Notes under the pieces: generated by a model
The model's input: the letters and a program-made list of their open reading frames with translations, nothing else
Database searches by the model: none
What the model was told of the DNA's origin: nothing
Made by a program: the position numbers and the translations under genes
Source of the DNA: Apoderus coryli
Lineage: Eukaryota > Arthropoda > Insecta > Coleoptera > Attelabidae
Assembly: GCA_911728435.2 (NCBI GenBank)
Contig: OU452204.1
Span: 1,612,001-1,676,000 of the forward strand
Reading direction: 5' to 3'
Length of the DNA: 64,000 bases
Part shown: positions 1 to 11,528 of the stretch, one piece after another
Layout: the number at the start of each line of letters is the position of its first letter
Numbering within the stretch: position 1 is the first letter of the stretch

Positions 1-40
1 GTGTGTGTTTTTTTAAACTTTAAATATTTATTGAATAACT

Positions 41-766
41 ATGGATCGTGGTTGTGTAGTTTGTGGAAAAGTGGATAGTTGATTTCCAGATTTAACTTTT
101 CACAGGTAAGTGTGGTTATGTTTGGAAATTTGTTTGTGTTTGGTGTTAGTTTACACAGTGGCGGGGTTTGTTTGATATGATAAATTTGTTACATTTTGAA
201 TTTTTATTTCTATTAAATTATTAGTAACAAAACCAAACAGATACTTTCTGAAAATAATGTTGGTTCATTTACGCCCAACAATGTAACCGCTTAGTAATTC
301 AAAGCAGCATTAAAGAAGTAAGTAGTAAATCTACGTAGGATATTACCTCCCTAGCTCTGGAGTATAAGGCTGATTATAGCCTTTTTACATTAGGTACTTA
401 TATTGTATTTTTTAAATTAGGTTTCCTCAGGAACCGGAAAAACAAAAACTCTGGTTTTCTTTAGTTGGCATTGCTAAAGGACCACTTTTGCCAAAAAATC
501 CATGGTTATGCTCGGATCATTTTTTCCCAGAGGATCTGGTAACGAAATCTAAGGGAGCATGATTCGTTAGAAAGGGTGCAAATCTTCGACGGTGTGAAGG
601 TGTTTTATTTTTGGATGATGCATCCACTAGGTAAAAAATATTTATAATTATATTTATTATATTATAATAATAATTTATATTCTTCTAGCTCTGACTCAAC
701 CACAGATGTTAGGTCTGTGGACTCATCTGTTTTTGGAACACCTCCAATACCGAAAGAATATCCTAA
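41..766 (+). pseudogene. THAP zinc-finger gene fragment, three exons, two in-frame TGA codons
   Basis: Joining 41-105, 421-630 and 689-766 at GT-AG sites gives a THAP-type DNA-binding domain: ATG at 41, a C-x2-C pair near the N-terminus, then FHRFP, a tryptophan in KLWF, and the CSDHF motif that supplies the last C-x2-H ligands, followed by FPEDL. The frame stays open across both introns, which supports the exon model. It is interrupted by TGA at 80-82 and again at 560-562. A third donor follows at 767 (AAGTAAGT), so the gene or element continued, but I find no later exon. THAP domains occur in insect host proteins and at the N-terminus of P-element-like transposases; I cannot tell which this was. 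Both stops being TGA is probably chance. A decayed copy is the simplest reading. Confidence 0.8.
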
Positions 767-1362
767 GTAAGTTCTGTTATTATTATTTTTTGGATACAAT
801 TAAACTAGCTAAGTAGATATGTGCATTAACCGCATTTATATCCATTTTTAGGATTGCTCAGCTATTCTTAGAATTAATTAATTAATTATATATTATGTAT
901 TGTATACATAGTTCAAAAGCAGTCAGCGATCAGTACGCCACTGGCTGCAGAACGCATACCGGAGATTACAACGTTGCCAATGAGCAACTTGAAGGCGACA
1001 AGGACAAGTCTTTCTCTCTCTTACACATTACTTGTTTACAAGTAATGTTGGCTCGTGTTTGAAAGCACGTTATCAATGAAATATTTTGTATCCTGTGTTA
1101 CTAAGGTCTTTGTGTCAAACCGACCCTGACAAAAAATGAGAAATTATGTTTTTTGTGGTTCAATTTTGAAGTTTAAGCGTCAATTTAATTGTATTGAATG
1201 AAATATGTGATTTGTTTTTATTTGAAATTATGTAATGTGAAATTATCGCTAAGTAATTATACTTGTTTTACCAAATTTGTTAACTTTATTGTACTTTCCC
1301 GACCCATACGGCGTGTATTGTGACGCGGTAAAAAAATTGAGACAAAGACGGATATAACCATT
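767..1362. other. Spacer between THAP fragment and gypsy remnant
   Basis: AT-rich sequence with no convincing coding frame. The stretch at about 900-1090 is less AT-rich than its surroundings and could be a piece of another element, but it has no terminal motif I can pair with anything. The RT and RNase H regions expected upstream of the gypsy integrase are absent, so the 5' part of that element is lost. Confidence 0.4.
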
Positions 1363-2532
1363 TTGAAGTTCGATTTAATAGTGATCCCAAAAATTATGCG
1401 ATCAGAAATTCTTGGTAGACTACATTATAATCATTTAGGAATAGAAAAAACTATTCTACGAGCTAGAGACCATGTTTATTGGCCATTTATTAGTAAGGAA
1501 ATAACAGATGTTAAAAATTGTCCAGCATGCCTGAGATATCAAAATTCTAATCAGAAAGAAACACTCATAAATAGAGAAATCCCTAAACGTCCATGGGAAA
1601 TAGTCGCGGCGGATTTATTTTATTTTAATGAAAAGCAATATTTGTTAATTGTAGACAGTTTCTCTAAATACCCTGAGGTATGTTGTTTAAATCGTGATAC
1701 TACTCATATTAATATCATTCACAATTTTAAAGCAGTGTTTGCCCGACATGGCAAGCCTGATATTTTGTATTCGGACAACGGTCCTCAATTTGTAAACTTT
1801 CAGTTTCAACAGTTTCTTCGTGAATGGGAAATTACCCATAAAACAAGCACACCCAGATATGCTCAATCTAACGGGTTTATCGAGCGACATGTCCAGACTA
1901 TTAAAAAAACGTTAAAAAAGGCTTTATATGATAATAAAGACATGTATATTTCACTTCTAGAACTTAGAAATACTCCATTCGATGGGAATGTTCCATCCCC
2001 AGCAGTACTACTATTTGGAAGAAAAATTAAAGGTTTTATTCCAACTAATGAAAATATTTTAAAACCAAAATATGATACTGAATATATATACTCTAACCAC
2101 ATGAAAAATCAGACTTCTCAGAAATACTATTTTGATAGGAATGCTAAAGACTTACCAGAATTAAAGATAAATGACAATGTTCTCATCCAAATTGATAACA
2201 AGATATGGCAACCAGGGAAGGTAGTTAGTATTGATACGAATAGACCAAGGTCATATTTAGTCAAGCTAAATAGAGGTAACAATACTTTCATAAGAAACCG
2301 GAAATTCTTAAGAAAAATCAATACTGATAACTTTCCTACGGACGATTTATTCGATCAACTTATTGATAGTTACTTACCTAACAATAACAACAATAATGCC
2401 AGTGTTTCAAATGTACCACCAAAAGTATCAGTGAAAAGTGATAATGAAGATAAAAGTGATGACTATAGAGTTAAGACGAGAAGTGGTAGGACTGTTACAA
2501 AACCTTTATATCTTAATGATTATGTACAATAA
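1363..2532 (+). CDS. Ty3/gypsy-type integrase, 5'-truncated pol remnant
   Basis: This 389-codon open frame encodes the integrase end of a Ty3/gypsy polyprotein, which inserts retrotransposon cDNA into the genome. An HHCC zinc-binding region is visible (H21/H24, C53-x2-C56). The catalytic core has D84, D138 in YSDNG, and E174 in NGFIERH, so the DDE triad is complete. A basic C-terminal tail ends with the RSGR-x-V motif typical of gypsy pol termini. The frame opens at a TTG with no upstream ATG. It is the surviving part of a longer polyprotein and probably has no translation start of its own. Protease, RT and RNase H are missing. A purine-rich tract and an LTR follow directly, the normal order for the 3' end of such an element. 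The frame is undamaged over 1.17 kb, so decay is recent or the truncation was. Confidence 0.88.
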   Translation: MKFDLIVIPKIMRSEILGRLHYNHLGIEKTILRARDHVYWPFISKEITDVKNCPACLRYQNSNQKETLINREIPKRPWEIVAADLFYFNEKQYLLIVDSFSKYPEVCCLNRDTTHINIIHNFKAVFARHGKPDILYSDNGPQFVNFQFQQFLREWEITHKTSTPRYAQSNGFIERHVQTIKKTLKKALYDNKDMYISLLELRNTPFDGNVPSPAVLLFGRKIKGFIPTNENILKPKYDTEYIYSNHMKNQTSQKYYFDRNAKDLPELKINDNVLIQIDNKIWQPGKVVSIDTNRPRSYLVKLNRGNNTFIRNRKFLRKINTDNFPTDDLFDQLIDSYLPNNNNNNASVSNVPPKVSVKSDNEDKSDDYRVKTRSGRTVTKPLYLNDYVQ

Positions 2533-2565
2533 TGTTTGTTAAAATTTAAAAAAAAAAGAGGGAGA

Positions 2566-2770
2566 TGTTATAATATTGTTATATCGTTTGCCCATCTCTA
2601 ATTTAAGGTTTGACTGATGTCAGTCTGTCTTTCATATGTCATAGACGGAACACTTATAATTATCATAAAAACCATGTCTGTATTCTGTATAACCTTATTT
2701 CATTTTGATTATTAATAAATCGTTTAATTATTAATATATGTGTTTAATTAATAAAAATATAAACACAACA
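2566..2770 (+). repeat. 3' LTR of the gypsy element, with preceding polypurine tract
   Basis: After the integrase stop a polypurine tract (about 2548-2565, A-rich then GAGGGAGA) abuts TGTTATAATATTG. The segment ends in AACACAACA at 2770, giving a 205-bp TG...CA unit. An AATAAA signal lies at 2714-2719. No 5' partner is in the window, so the boundary rests on tract, termini and position only. Confidence 0.65.
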
Positions 2771-3126
2771 CCTAAGACCATTTCCAAATGGAAGTTTGTC
2801 TGTCTGTATGTATTCTTCCACGATAGCGTCTAAACGCTCCAAGCCAATTGAGCTAAATTTTAGTGTATGAGTTTGGGGGAGCCCTAGGATGGACCCATTA
2901 GTTTTTTAGTTCAAATCGCTTTAGTCCTGTGCTAAGGGTCGACAGAACCCTCAAATTTTTAAATAGCAGTAGGTGTCATTTGAAAACATTTTTTATCTGC
3001 TTTACAGCAATAGGTTACTTTTAATATTTGCCTCCATCATTCCTCGAGATAATTGCGTTTAAAAGTTACAAATACGTAGTACGGCGACCGCAGTCTGTGA
3101 TGCAATTTGGTTTCGTTTCTTTTACC
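2771..3126. other. Unassigned interspersed-repeat-like sequence
   Basis: No gene. It contains a TGTCTGTCTGTATG run and a conserved-looking stretch (about 2820-2900) of the kind seen in dispersed insect repeats, but I cannot assign a family. Confidence 0.3.
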
Positions 3127-3199
3127 GTCGGCTGTAGCTCAGTGGTAATCGGCGTGGCTTTGGGTGAGGAATGTCCTGGGTTCGATCCCTGCTCTAGCA
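3127..3199 (+). repeat. tRNA-like sequence, probable SINE head or tRNA pseudogene
   Basis: An RNA polymerase III A box (TAGCTCAGTGG, 3135-3145) and a B box (GGTTCGATCCC, 3179-3189) are spaced as in a tRNA. The acceptor and D stems pair poorly when laid out as a cloverleaf, so a working tRNA is unlikely. The sequence then runs into AT-rich DNA, as in tRNA-derived SINEs. A short open frame across it is incidental. Confidence 0.55.
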
Positions 3200-3482
3200 A
3201 TTTTATTTATTTTTGACCAAAGTAGTTAGGTTAGTTTAGCATGCTATAATTATTATTTTTACTTTTGTATTTCTAGTTTTTGAATAAAGTAGGTAGGTAG
3301 TTTAGAATGTTATTATTATTTTTATATTTATAAATATAAATAAATAATATAATATATAAATAATAGTATATTTTTTAGATTTTAAATCTTTGATGAAAAC
3401 ATTTCCTTACCCAGGTGATATATTTTAAATTATAATGTACAGCATCCGCAATGAACCCCACTATAAATTATTGAGGCGATAT
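3200..3482. other. AT-rich low-complexity stretch
   Basis: Runs of A/T with GTAGGTAGG-type motifs and no open frame. It may be the body of the SINE that starts at the tRNA-like head. Confidence 0.3.
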
Positions 3483-4429
3483 CGATAGTTCAACCAAAGA
3501 TTATAATGTACACAATAGATAGTCAGCGTATATGGGAAATAAAACAAAAATTGAAACTGTCTCGACACGAGCTACATCTATTAGAAAAACATGCAACCAT
3601 GGAAATTGTAGATGGCGTTATATGTATTGTGTTGAAATAAAATAATCATATGGGCAATGTTAGACAAGGACGAGTATACTTTGCCCTACGAGGTGGGAGT
3701 TTGTTTTTATATTATAGGTATCATACTCGTATATGTACTACTGTGCAGCAGCAGTGTTTTTTGTCGAATAATATAAAATTATATGGTACGCAAAGATTAA
3801 TGTGTATGTACGAAAATAAAAAAAATTACTATAATAGTATAAATATACAGGGCTGGTTCATTAAATGTTTTAGACAATAATTTTAAATGACTAAAATAAT
3901 ATTATTTTAGTCATTTAAAATTTCGGATATAAGGATGCATCAAAAAGTTATATTTAAATTAACGAAATTTGGCGTTATAGATAGGACTTCCGGTTATTAC
4001 CTGATTCAGTTTTAAGGATCAAACTCAAACAGCAGATTCAACTTGTCGTTAACATTATGAAAAAATAAATCTCAGAGGCGGGTAAATTAAAGGGGCATAC
4101 AGGCGTGAAATGCTACCCTAACTTTTTTATGCACATTTTTTGCGTGTGTTTCAATTCGGAGATGTAAAATCTAACAAATTATATACGTAATAAATGTATC
4201 CTTCTGTGATATTGATAGAAAGTCATCGTTATCGCGTAATATCGATTTTAAGAAATATTAATATTAAAAAGGCTGTGCTTTTTACAAGTTGCTGAAGTAA
4301 ATAAGGTTTGAAATTTCCAGCATGACAATAATTATTTAAAAAAATACGGTTTCGAAATGCAAGATGTAAAAAATTAGAATTTTTAATCTGTTTTTAATGA
4401 AAATTTAAATCTATTGAGAAATATGGTTC

Positions 4430-5775
4430 AGGGTTTTTGTGAAATGTATTTTACTCCAAAGATTCTACTCATCGATTATAACCGAATTAATTTACTCAAA
4501 AATATCTATAGGTACTAGTAAAATAACACAATTATCTACTATTTACGAACGCCTATGTAAACAAAATTGTTATGCTGCATGTTGTAGGTTATCCGTTAAG
4601 TGGTTTTTGAGTTATCACGGATACAAATTTTTTCTGACCCTTTTATAGAATTTTCACGGACGCCTATGGAACATTTTAATTTTTGTCGTGTTCGAACGCC
4701 TGTGTGAACTAATTCTTTTATGTAACATTTTTTAGGTTATATTCTATCACAACGATAAAAAATTATTCAATATTTCGGATAAGTTTAAGAACTATGATTT
4801 TTTAAATTTTTGAACCCTCTTTTAAACCCCTTGCCTACGCTCAATGTTAATCACCACCTATAAATATCCTGTAGTATTTTCGTACCAAATGTGGTTAAAA
4901 TCCGTTAAGTGGTTTTTGAGTTATCACGAATACAATTTTTTTCTGACCCTTTTATAGAATTTTCACGGACGCCTATTGAACATTAATTTTTGTCGTGTAT
5001 TTTTAACACCAATTCATCTAGTTAAATATAAAATTTTTTACATTTTAATTTTTTTTTATTTTACCCCTTTTTCTACTATTTACGAACGCCTATGTAAATA
5101 AAAATTTTATGCTGCATTTTTTAGGTTATCCTATATCAAAGCTATATATAATTAGCCAATTTTTCTGGTATATTTGAGAAACATTTTTTTTTTCGTTTTT
5201 GACCCTTTTTTTAAACTATTTTCGAACGCCTGTGTGAACCAATTCTTTTATGGAATATTTTTTTAGCTTATATTGTATTACAACTATGAAAAATTATTCC
5301 ATATTTCGAATAAGATTATGAAATATATATTTTTTATGTTTTGACCCCTTTTCCACTATTTACGAACGCCTATGAAAGTGAGTTATTCATGACACATTTT
5401 ATAGGTTATATTCTATCAAAACTATAAATAACTAGTTAATATTTCTGCTATTTTTAAGAAATACGTTTTTTTTTATCTTTTTTATCTCATTTTACACTAT
5501 TTTCGAACGACAATGTGGTCTAATATTTTATGTTCAATATTTTAGGTTATATTCAATTAAATGCGTAAAAAATTATGCAGTATTTCGGATAAGTTTAAGA
5601 ATTATGATTTTTTTTAATTTTTGAACCCTCTTTTAAACCCATTGCCTACGCTCAATGTTTCCCAAAATCTAATCAGCTCCTTGCCATGTGCAATAGTATT
5701 TTTGTAACAAATTTGGTTAAAATCTGTTAAGCGGTTTTTGCGTTTTCGTGGATACAGACAGACAGACATTTTTTT
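4430..5775. repeat. Satellite-like tandem array, about 535-bp units, first copy
   Basis: The phrases TACTATTTACGAACGCCTATG and TTCGAACGCCTGTGTGAAC alternate and recur with a spacing near 535 bp (for example 4541 to 5076). They are separated by a conserved block with GGTTATC, GTTAAGTGGTTTTTGAG and TCACGGA. Units are diverged and the array is irregular. It ends in an ACAGACAGACAGACA tail near 5755-5775. The same units and tail recur at 61400-63640. Confidence 0.75.
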
Positions 5776-6107
5776 AAAACTACTTATTTATGTATAAAAT
5801 GACCAAAAACAAGTATTTCCGGTGAAATTAAAAAAAAAAATTTTCATGAAACTAATACTCTCCATATATACATATATTACATAAATGATATGGAGAGCTA
5901 AAAATATTCACAAAAAAATAACTACGCAGCCAAAGATTAACTTATTAATCTTTGGTAGTATTAAAGATTAAATTAAATTTAATATATCAAAACAAAATCA
6001 GTAGGTATGAAAACAATGAAAATCACAATAACAGAGACACACTATTATAATAGGTATACCTAATATAATATAGGTAGCAAATGATAATTTTTTTATTATA
6101 GGTATTA
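5776..6107. repeat. Flanking tail of the satellite element, duplicated at the window's right end
   Basis: This stretch (ACTTATTTATGTATAAAATG, then ATATGGAGAGCT, then a CCAAAGATTAA palindrome and AGGTATACCTAATATAAT) matches 63640-63970 almost base for base. It shows that both arrays belong to copies of one dispersed element and are not independent satellites. Confidence 0.75.
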
Positions 6108-7059
6108 CATTGAGATATAAGGAGACGCTATAAGCATTATTTTACATTGTACAGAAACGGGTGCATTGGGTGGGGCGTAAGCGCATACCAATATGGCGGA
6201 TTCTCCAGAGCCGGACTAACTATTTTTGTTGACGTTTTTGTTTTTTAATTTGCAACTTGGGTTTATACTTTATTTTGAAATGTTAAGCAGTGTACAATAC
6301 TTAAATATAGGTAATTATTGATATTTGGTACCTAAATACACGAATAAAAGACGTTAGTACTTTATAAATTATATATTAATGCCCCTTAAACAAAACAATT
6401 TTATTTAAATGTTGCCGTATGCTAAGTACGTTCTGTCAAAAGTTGCAGGTGCAAAATGTTTAGAGCAAAGCACACTCGTCCTCGTTGGAATCCAATTAAT
6501 TCGAGACACATATTCTGTTCAGATATGTCTACGAGCAGGATCTTTAGGAAATCTAAAAACCAGAATATGTTTTTAACACACATTTAGGGGTATTTTTTGC
6601 TAGAAAGTAATGAAAAAGTAGAGAGTTTGAGAGTAGAAATCAAGTAAAAGAATTTGTAAAAAAAAATAAACTACAATGCACGTGTCAATTGTTCAGTGCA
6701 GAAAGAAGAATGCTACCAGACTCCTATAATAATGTGTTTTAATAAGTTCGCCTAAAAAAACCCTAAATACGTCCATGTACAATGTTTACAATATTTGGTA
6801 CATACCTATGAAACGTTATTCCTCATATTTTCTGGTCGATTTCACTTCTACTACTGCAACTACGCACAGCACAGGACACCATTATAGTATATTGTCAAAT
6901 AAGCGTCCAAAAAACCACGAAAAACTTAAGTAAACTTGTAAAATACTCGTAAATAACACTATAAACTTGAAAGCACGACAAATGATAGAGGTCGTATACC
7001 AATATGGCGTACCTGCACCCGCTTTTGGCCACGGTAGAGCGTCTCCCCCCACCTCAATG
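6108..7059. mobile_element. Non-autonomous hAT-like DNA transposon with 8-bp target duplication
   Basis: A 952-bp segment starts CATTGAGATATAAGGAGACG and ends with the imperfect inverse (CGTCTCCCCCCACCTCAATG). It is flanked by the direct repeat AGGTATTA (6100-6107 and 7060-7067). The paralogous copy at about 63960-63985 lacks the segment and runs straight through the site, apart from a GGTA slippage. Eight-bp duplications and CA...TG termini suit the hAT superfamily; P and Merlin elements are alternatives. No transposase frame is present. Confidence 0.75.
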
Positions 7060-7243
7060 AGGTATTATAAGATCTACAACAATCTTGTTACATCGTTGCC
7101 ACATTGTCTACGTGAAATATTTAAAATATATGTAATAAATTGAAAAAGTACCTAGTCCATTCTTAAGTGGAGTTATAATTTTGACAAAGAATAATGTACA
7201 TTAATACCTATTTGATTTCGGTATTGGTATAAAAGTTTAATCA

Positions 7244-7468
7244 TTAATCCATGCCATAAAACATGTTTCAAGACTAGACCAGTCCCATAATCAGTGGCGA
7301 GCAATAATTAAATCAAAAGCTTTTAGCTTTTAGATTTTTTTATATACATCAACAAATTATTACAATGGAGTCAAAAGTATGTTTCTATCTCAAAGCTTTT
7401 CATTTAATGATTGTTCGCCACTGATCATGGGACTGGTCTAGTTTTGAAACATGTATGACATGGATTAA
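7244..7468. mobile_element. Palindromic MITE with hAT-like core ends
   Basis: Arms of about 60 bp (7244-7303 and 7410-7468) are near-perfect inverted repeats starting TTAATCCATG. Nested inside, CAGTGGCGAGCAAT (7292) and ATTGTTCGCCACTG (7410-7423) resemble hAT termini and bound a 132-bp core. No coding sequence. Confidence 0.65.
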
Positions 7469-7898
7469 ATATTATTATATTAAATTTAATTCATAGAGAT
7501 TAGGCTTTTATTTCAATACTGTACTTGTAATAAATCACCCTGTGTGTTTCTTTTACCGACGAATCGGCAACAGCACGACACACACCACATTCGCTTGCTT
7601 TTTTTCTACCCTCCCTACGTATCCCCTCCAGATTAATACAGAATTTCATCAATCTCTCTCTCTGACAATACAGCATTGCCGGTACATATCTGTTGCAAAT
7701 GATGTAAATAATTGTTATACGTTGCGTTTTGTTTCTGATGTTAATAAACTACAAAACAGTTTCTGGCTGTGGCAATACTGCTCTATGCTGTGCACACTAG
7801 TATACGCCACGTAGTGGCAGGCGTACTTAGAGATGTTCTGATTTTAATGCATTGGGCTGACTATCTATTGTTTAGATTAATCTTTGGTTCAACCATCG

Positions 7899-10350
7899 GG
7901 AAAGTTTTGGGGTGACACAACAGACTTTTTTTTATATATTTCTGTATGTCAGTTTTCTAACTGATTTATGTTAAATGTAAATTTTAGTGTCTTGAGATCG
8001 TCTAATATAAGGCCGAAGCGTTGGCAAGGGTTTTTTATTTATTACCTATAACGCCTCGCAACTACATAGCAATCAACATGCTTTTGTCGGAATTTGAAAA
8101 AGAACATTATTTTATTTTCAGTCAAATGTTACTTTTACATAGGCCAACTAAAAAATCAACAAACCTACTCTGTGGCGTACTTATTTGTTAAAACAAGGTT
8201 TCCCAAAAACAAAACGCTGATACCTGTGAAATTTTCCAGACACCTGTAGTAGCCAATAACAGTGGCCGCCAGCTTTCAGTGGAGACGGCGGGGTTCTCGA
8301 ATGATATAATCAGGCGCCACTTAGTTTGGCACTGTTAGTAGCTAATAATATCCCAAACTAAGAAAAGAATTTCTAGAAAATATTCAACCCTCTGTTTTAT
8401 CTTGAAAATATCAGAACGTTCCCCACTCCAGCTAACCAAAAACAAACTTTTGTCAAATAAAAATAATATATTTACAGAATATATAGGTAAGTAGTTAATA
8501 AAATATAAAAATATGAATAAGTGATTAATCAGGTAATTAATTACAAGCGAATTGTCTCTAATTATTTGGCGAATAATAGTGATCTATAATATTATAATAA
8601 TTATTCGCTATCGCATATAAAACATATCAAAAAGAACTTTTATGCAATTAAATATGGGCCACAATCGTGTACACGTTTGTTTACATAACACCAATACAAA
8701 ACCTCAGGTAAGTATTCATTTCTTAAGGTAAGTACATAAACTATTATTTATTCCAAAATTGTAAGGTAAGTTATATATTTTTTTTTGAGTTTTCTTTAAA
8801 AAAAAATGTTTAATTAAGAATAAAACTATTTAATTAATTTGTTTTAGTTTGAACCAAGTATTCTAATTAAATAAGGTAAAAGTATTTAGTAAACGAAAAT
8901 AAAGTTTGTTCCACTTATCTGGTCTGGAGCGGCTGCAGGAAAATTGGAACCGATCAGGTAAGTACAGTAAATACTTTGCAGAAGTGAATATATAAAACGA
9001 CCTGGCTAACAGCGTCCAAAAAAAATAAATAAAAATCAAAAGTCAATCGCCTCAAAACATCGGTACAGGAAATTCAGTTTCTTTTTTTCTTTTCTTCAAA
9101 AGAAACCAGTCATAACACTTGCAAAAAGTATACCATTCAAAAAAACTCCAACCGGAAAAACCCTAAAATAAAATTAAAATAATCAACGGCCTTGAAAAAA
9201 AAGTATATTAGGCCTACTACTTTTTCAAACCTAATTAAAAATCTTGCTAAACAGTAATTATGATAAGTTACCACAAAACAAAGTATAATTTAAGAAAACA
9301 TTCAACTACCCTACCGTGAGTTTCCATATTAATTAAATAAACATAATATACCCGGTTGACACAGAAAGGGCAGTTAAATATTTAAACAAAAATTAATTAA
9401 AAGAAAATCTAACCAGATGAATATCTTAATACGGAAAAGTTATTCTACAATTACAAAAAAAAATCAAGGAAAATCTATCCTGACCGTATAACGAAATTTC
9501 CCTAATATTTCTGAACGACCCTGTAGATCTAAATGCCATAAAAATGCTTTAACTCACCTCTTATAGTGAGGGTTATGCCAAAAATAATCCGATATTTTTT
9601 TCTTTTCTAACCGCGATCTGTGATAAATGTTGGTAATCACTGGTAAAATTCTAAAAAGAATGGAAAAAGAACCGTTAATACTTTCTTTGAAAATTAATTA
9701 TGAAAATAGAAAATTTTACCTTTAGTGTTTCTGATGAAAAGTGAAAATAAATCCCACGACACGTGGATGGAAAACTTGAAAATAACAAAAACGCAAATTT
9801 CTCCAACTATAAAATCTTCCAGAACTTTTCAAAATATTTTCCACTTTATTTGGAAGTGCCCACAAATCCTTTTATTACATAAACTTGAAATAAAAGCTGA
9901 CAAAACTTTTTTTGTCACGTAAAACACTTCAAATATTCTCAACTTTTGTCTCAGAAAATCAATCGTAAAATGCAAGTTTTAAAAATTAAAAATACCCACA
10001 AAATATTCTTATCTGAAATTATCCCTTTTTTTATAGCTTCCAGAAAAATCTAGCAAGTGGCAATTTTTATAGGCAATTTAGTACCACTGGGGCCATCTAA
10101 CAAAACATTCCTGAAACAAACAAAACAACAACAAAGAAATTCCCAAATTGCTAAATTCAGCATCAACATATTGCCCGATAGAGGGCGGAAACAAAGTCAG
10201 AATGAAACTTCTTACGAAAAATAACCACAAACAGCTGATCGAGAAAAAGAAAACAACTTGTATCACCGCAATTACACAACAAAACAGTAGAAAAAGATGT
10301 AAAGAACAAAATACCAAAACACACAATAATATCAGCAGTAACGAAAATTA
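7899..10350. other. Non-coding stretch with a cluster of consensus 5' splice sites
   Basis: I find no convincing gene in these 2.4 kb; open frames of 60-80 codons are of AT-rich chance type. The octamer AGGTAAGT, a perfect 5' splice-site match, occurs at 8485, 8706, 8726, 8764 and 8956 on the plus strand. The nearest strong plus-strand acceptor is at 11640. Confidence 0.4.
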
Positions 10351-10360
10351 TAAGATTTTA

Positions 10361-11518
10361 AGAGGATTTCATGTCCGTAAATATAATAAATGAAAATAAT
10401 TTCGTGGCAAAGCGGACTAAAATGTTGGCTTTACCTACACAAGGAATTTTGTTTAATTTAGCAGGGCCCCAGTCTAATTCGATAGAAACCAGACCGAGGC
10501 ATGGGTCGACAGGTACTGACGAATTCGTTTCGCTCTTGTTATGAGCTCGTCAGAGCACCATAGTCGCTGCCCATCACAAATATCGGCCTGCATTTAAGCA
10601 CAATAGGATACACAACAGTAGACACATGTAAACATATATCATCTACATGTACATAGTAATGCATATCCCATACCATGCAGAGGCCGAACAAACTCAATGT
10701 ATAGGTAAAACCAGTCGTATAAATAGAAATAAATATAAATAAAAATAGTATGAACACAAAACGCTAGCAGGAGACCATTTTATCCTTCTGCCAGCATCTC
10801 CCAAATATTTGGGTTTCAGCAATGCTCGGACGGTGGTCTCCAAGCGTTCTGCCGTCGATGTTTAATGCCAAATAATGCAAAATTAAGAGGATTTCATGTC
10901 CGTAAATATAATAAATGAAAATAATTTCGTGGCAAAGCGGACTAAAATGTTGGCTTTACCTACACAAGGAATTTTGTTTAATTTAGCAGGGCCCCAGTCT
11001 AATTCGATAGAAACCAGACCGAGGCATGGGTCGACAGGTACTGACGAATTCGTTTCGCTCTTGTTATGAGCTCGTCAGAGCACCCTAGTCGCTGCCCATC
11101 ACAAATATCGGCAGAAGGATAAAATGGTCTCCTGCTAGCGTTTTGTGTTCATACTATTTTTATTTATATTTATTTCTATTTATACGACTGGTTTTACCTA
11201 TACATTGAGTTTGTTCGGCCTCTGCATGGTATGGGATATGCATTACTATGTACATGTAGATGATATATGTTTACATGTGTCTACTGTTGTGTATCCTATT
11301 GTGCTTAAATGCAGGCCGATATTTGTGATGGGCAGCGACTATGGTGCTCTGACGAGCTCATAACAAGAGCGAAACGAATTCGTCAGTACCTGTCGACCCA
11401 TGCCTCGGTCTGGTTTCTATCGAATTAGACTGGGGCCCTGCTAAATTAAACAAAATTCCTTGTGTAGGTAAAGCCAACATTTTAGTCCGCTTTGCCACGA
11501 AATTATTTTCATTTATTA
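10361..11518. mobile_element. Foldback/MULE-like element with 406-bp inverted arms and 10-bp flanking repeat
   Basis: The element is built of modules. Block A (10361-10587) is repeated directly at 10886-11112, and 10384-10789 is repeated in reverse complement at 11113-11518 with no difference that I can see. The direct repeat TAAGATTTTA flanks both ends (10351-10360 and 11519-11528). A 96-bp spacer (10790-10885) is unique. Identical 72-codon frames on opposite strands are a by-product of the inverted arms. Nine- to ten-bp duplications and long arms fit foldback or MULE-type elements. The right end lacks 23 bp that are present at the left end, so the right terminus is slightly eroded or the flanking repeat is fortuitous. 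Confidence 0.75.
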
Positions 11519-11528
11519 TAAGATTTTA

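Larger units (their letters stand above)
3483..7898. mobile_element. Repeat unit bounded by inverted repeats, carrying a satellite array
   Basis: The sequence at 3486-3526 (motifs TTCAACCAAAGATTA and CAATAGATAGTCAGC) recurs in reverse complement at 7855-7895. Together they bracket 4.3 kb that holds a tandem satellite, a hAT-like insertion and a palindromic MITE. A second CCAAAGATTAA palindrome lies at 5931-5957. No transposase frame is recognisable inside, so if this is one transposon it is non-autonomous. The alternative is that the two inverted repeats are separate copies of one short element. The right end continues into CGGGAAAGTTTTGGGGTGAC, which is nearly repeated at 30484-30504. Confidence 0.45.

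Noticed and set aside
80..562. Selenocysteine reading of the two TGA codons in the THAP fragment
   Set aside because: THAP domains are not known selenoproteins and I see no SECIS-like element; pseudogenisation is simpler.
3127..3199. Functional tRNA gene
   Set aside because: The acceptor and D stems do not pair adequately, so I list it as a SINE head or pseudogene.
3028..3216. 62-codon coding gene
   Set aside because: It overlaps the tRNA-like sequence with A and B boxes and has no domain or neighbour support.
7542..7814. 90-codon frame near the right inverted repeat
   Set aside because: No domain, and it overlaps repeat sequence shared with the TIR region.
10539..11363. Two identical 72-codon frames on opposite strands as a small duplicated gene
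   Set aside because: They lie in the inverted arms of the foldback element, and their sequence is hydrophobic AT-rich translation with no family resemblance.
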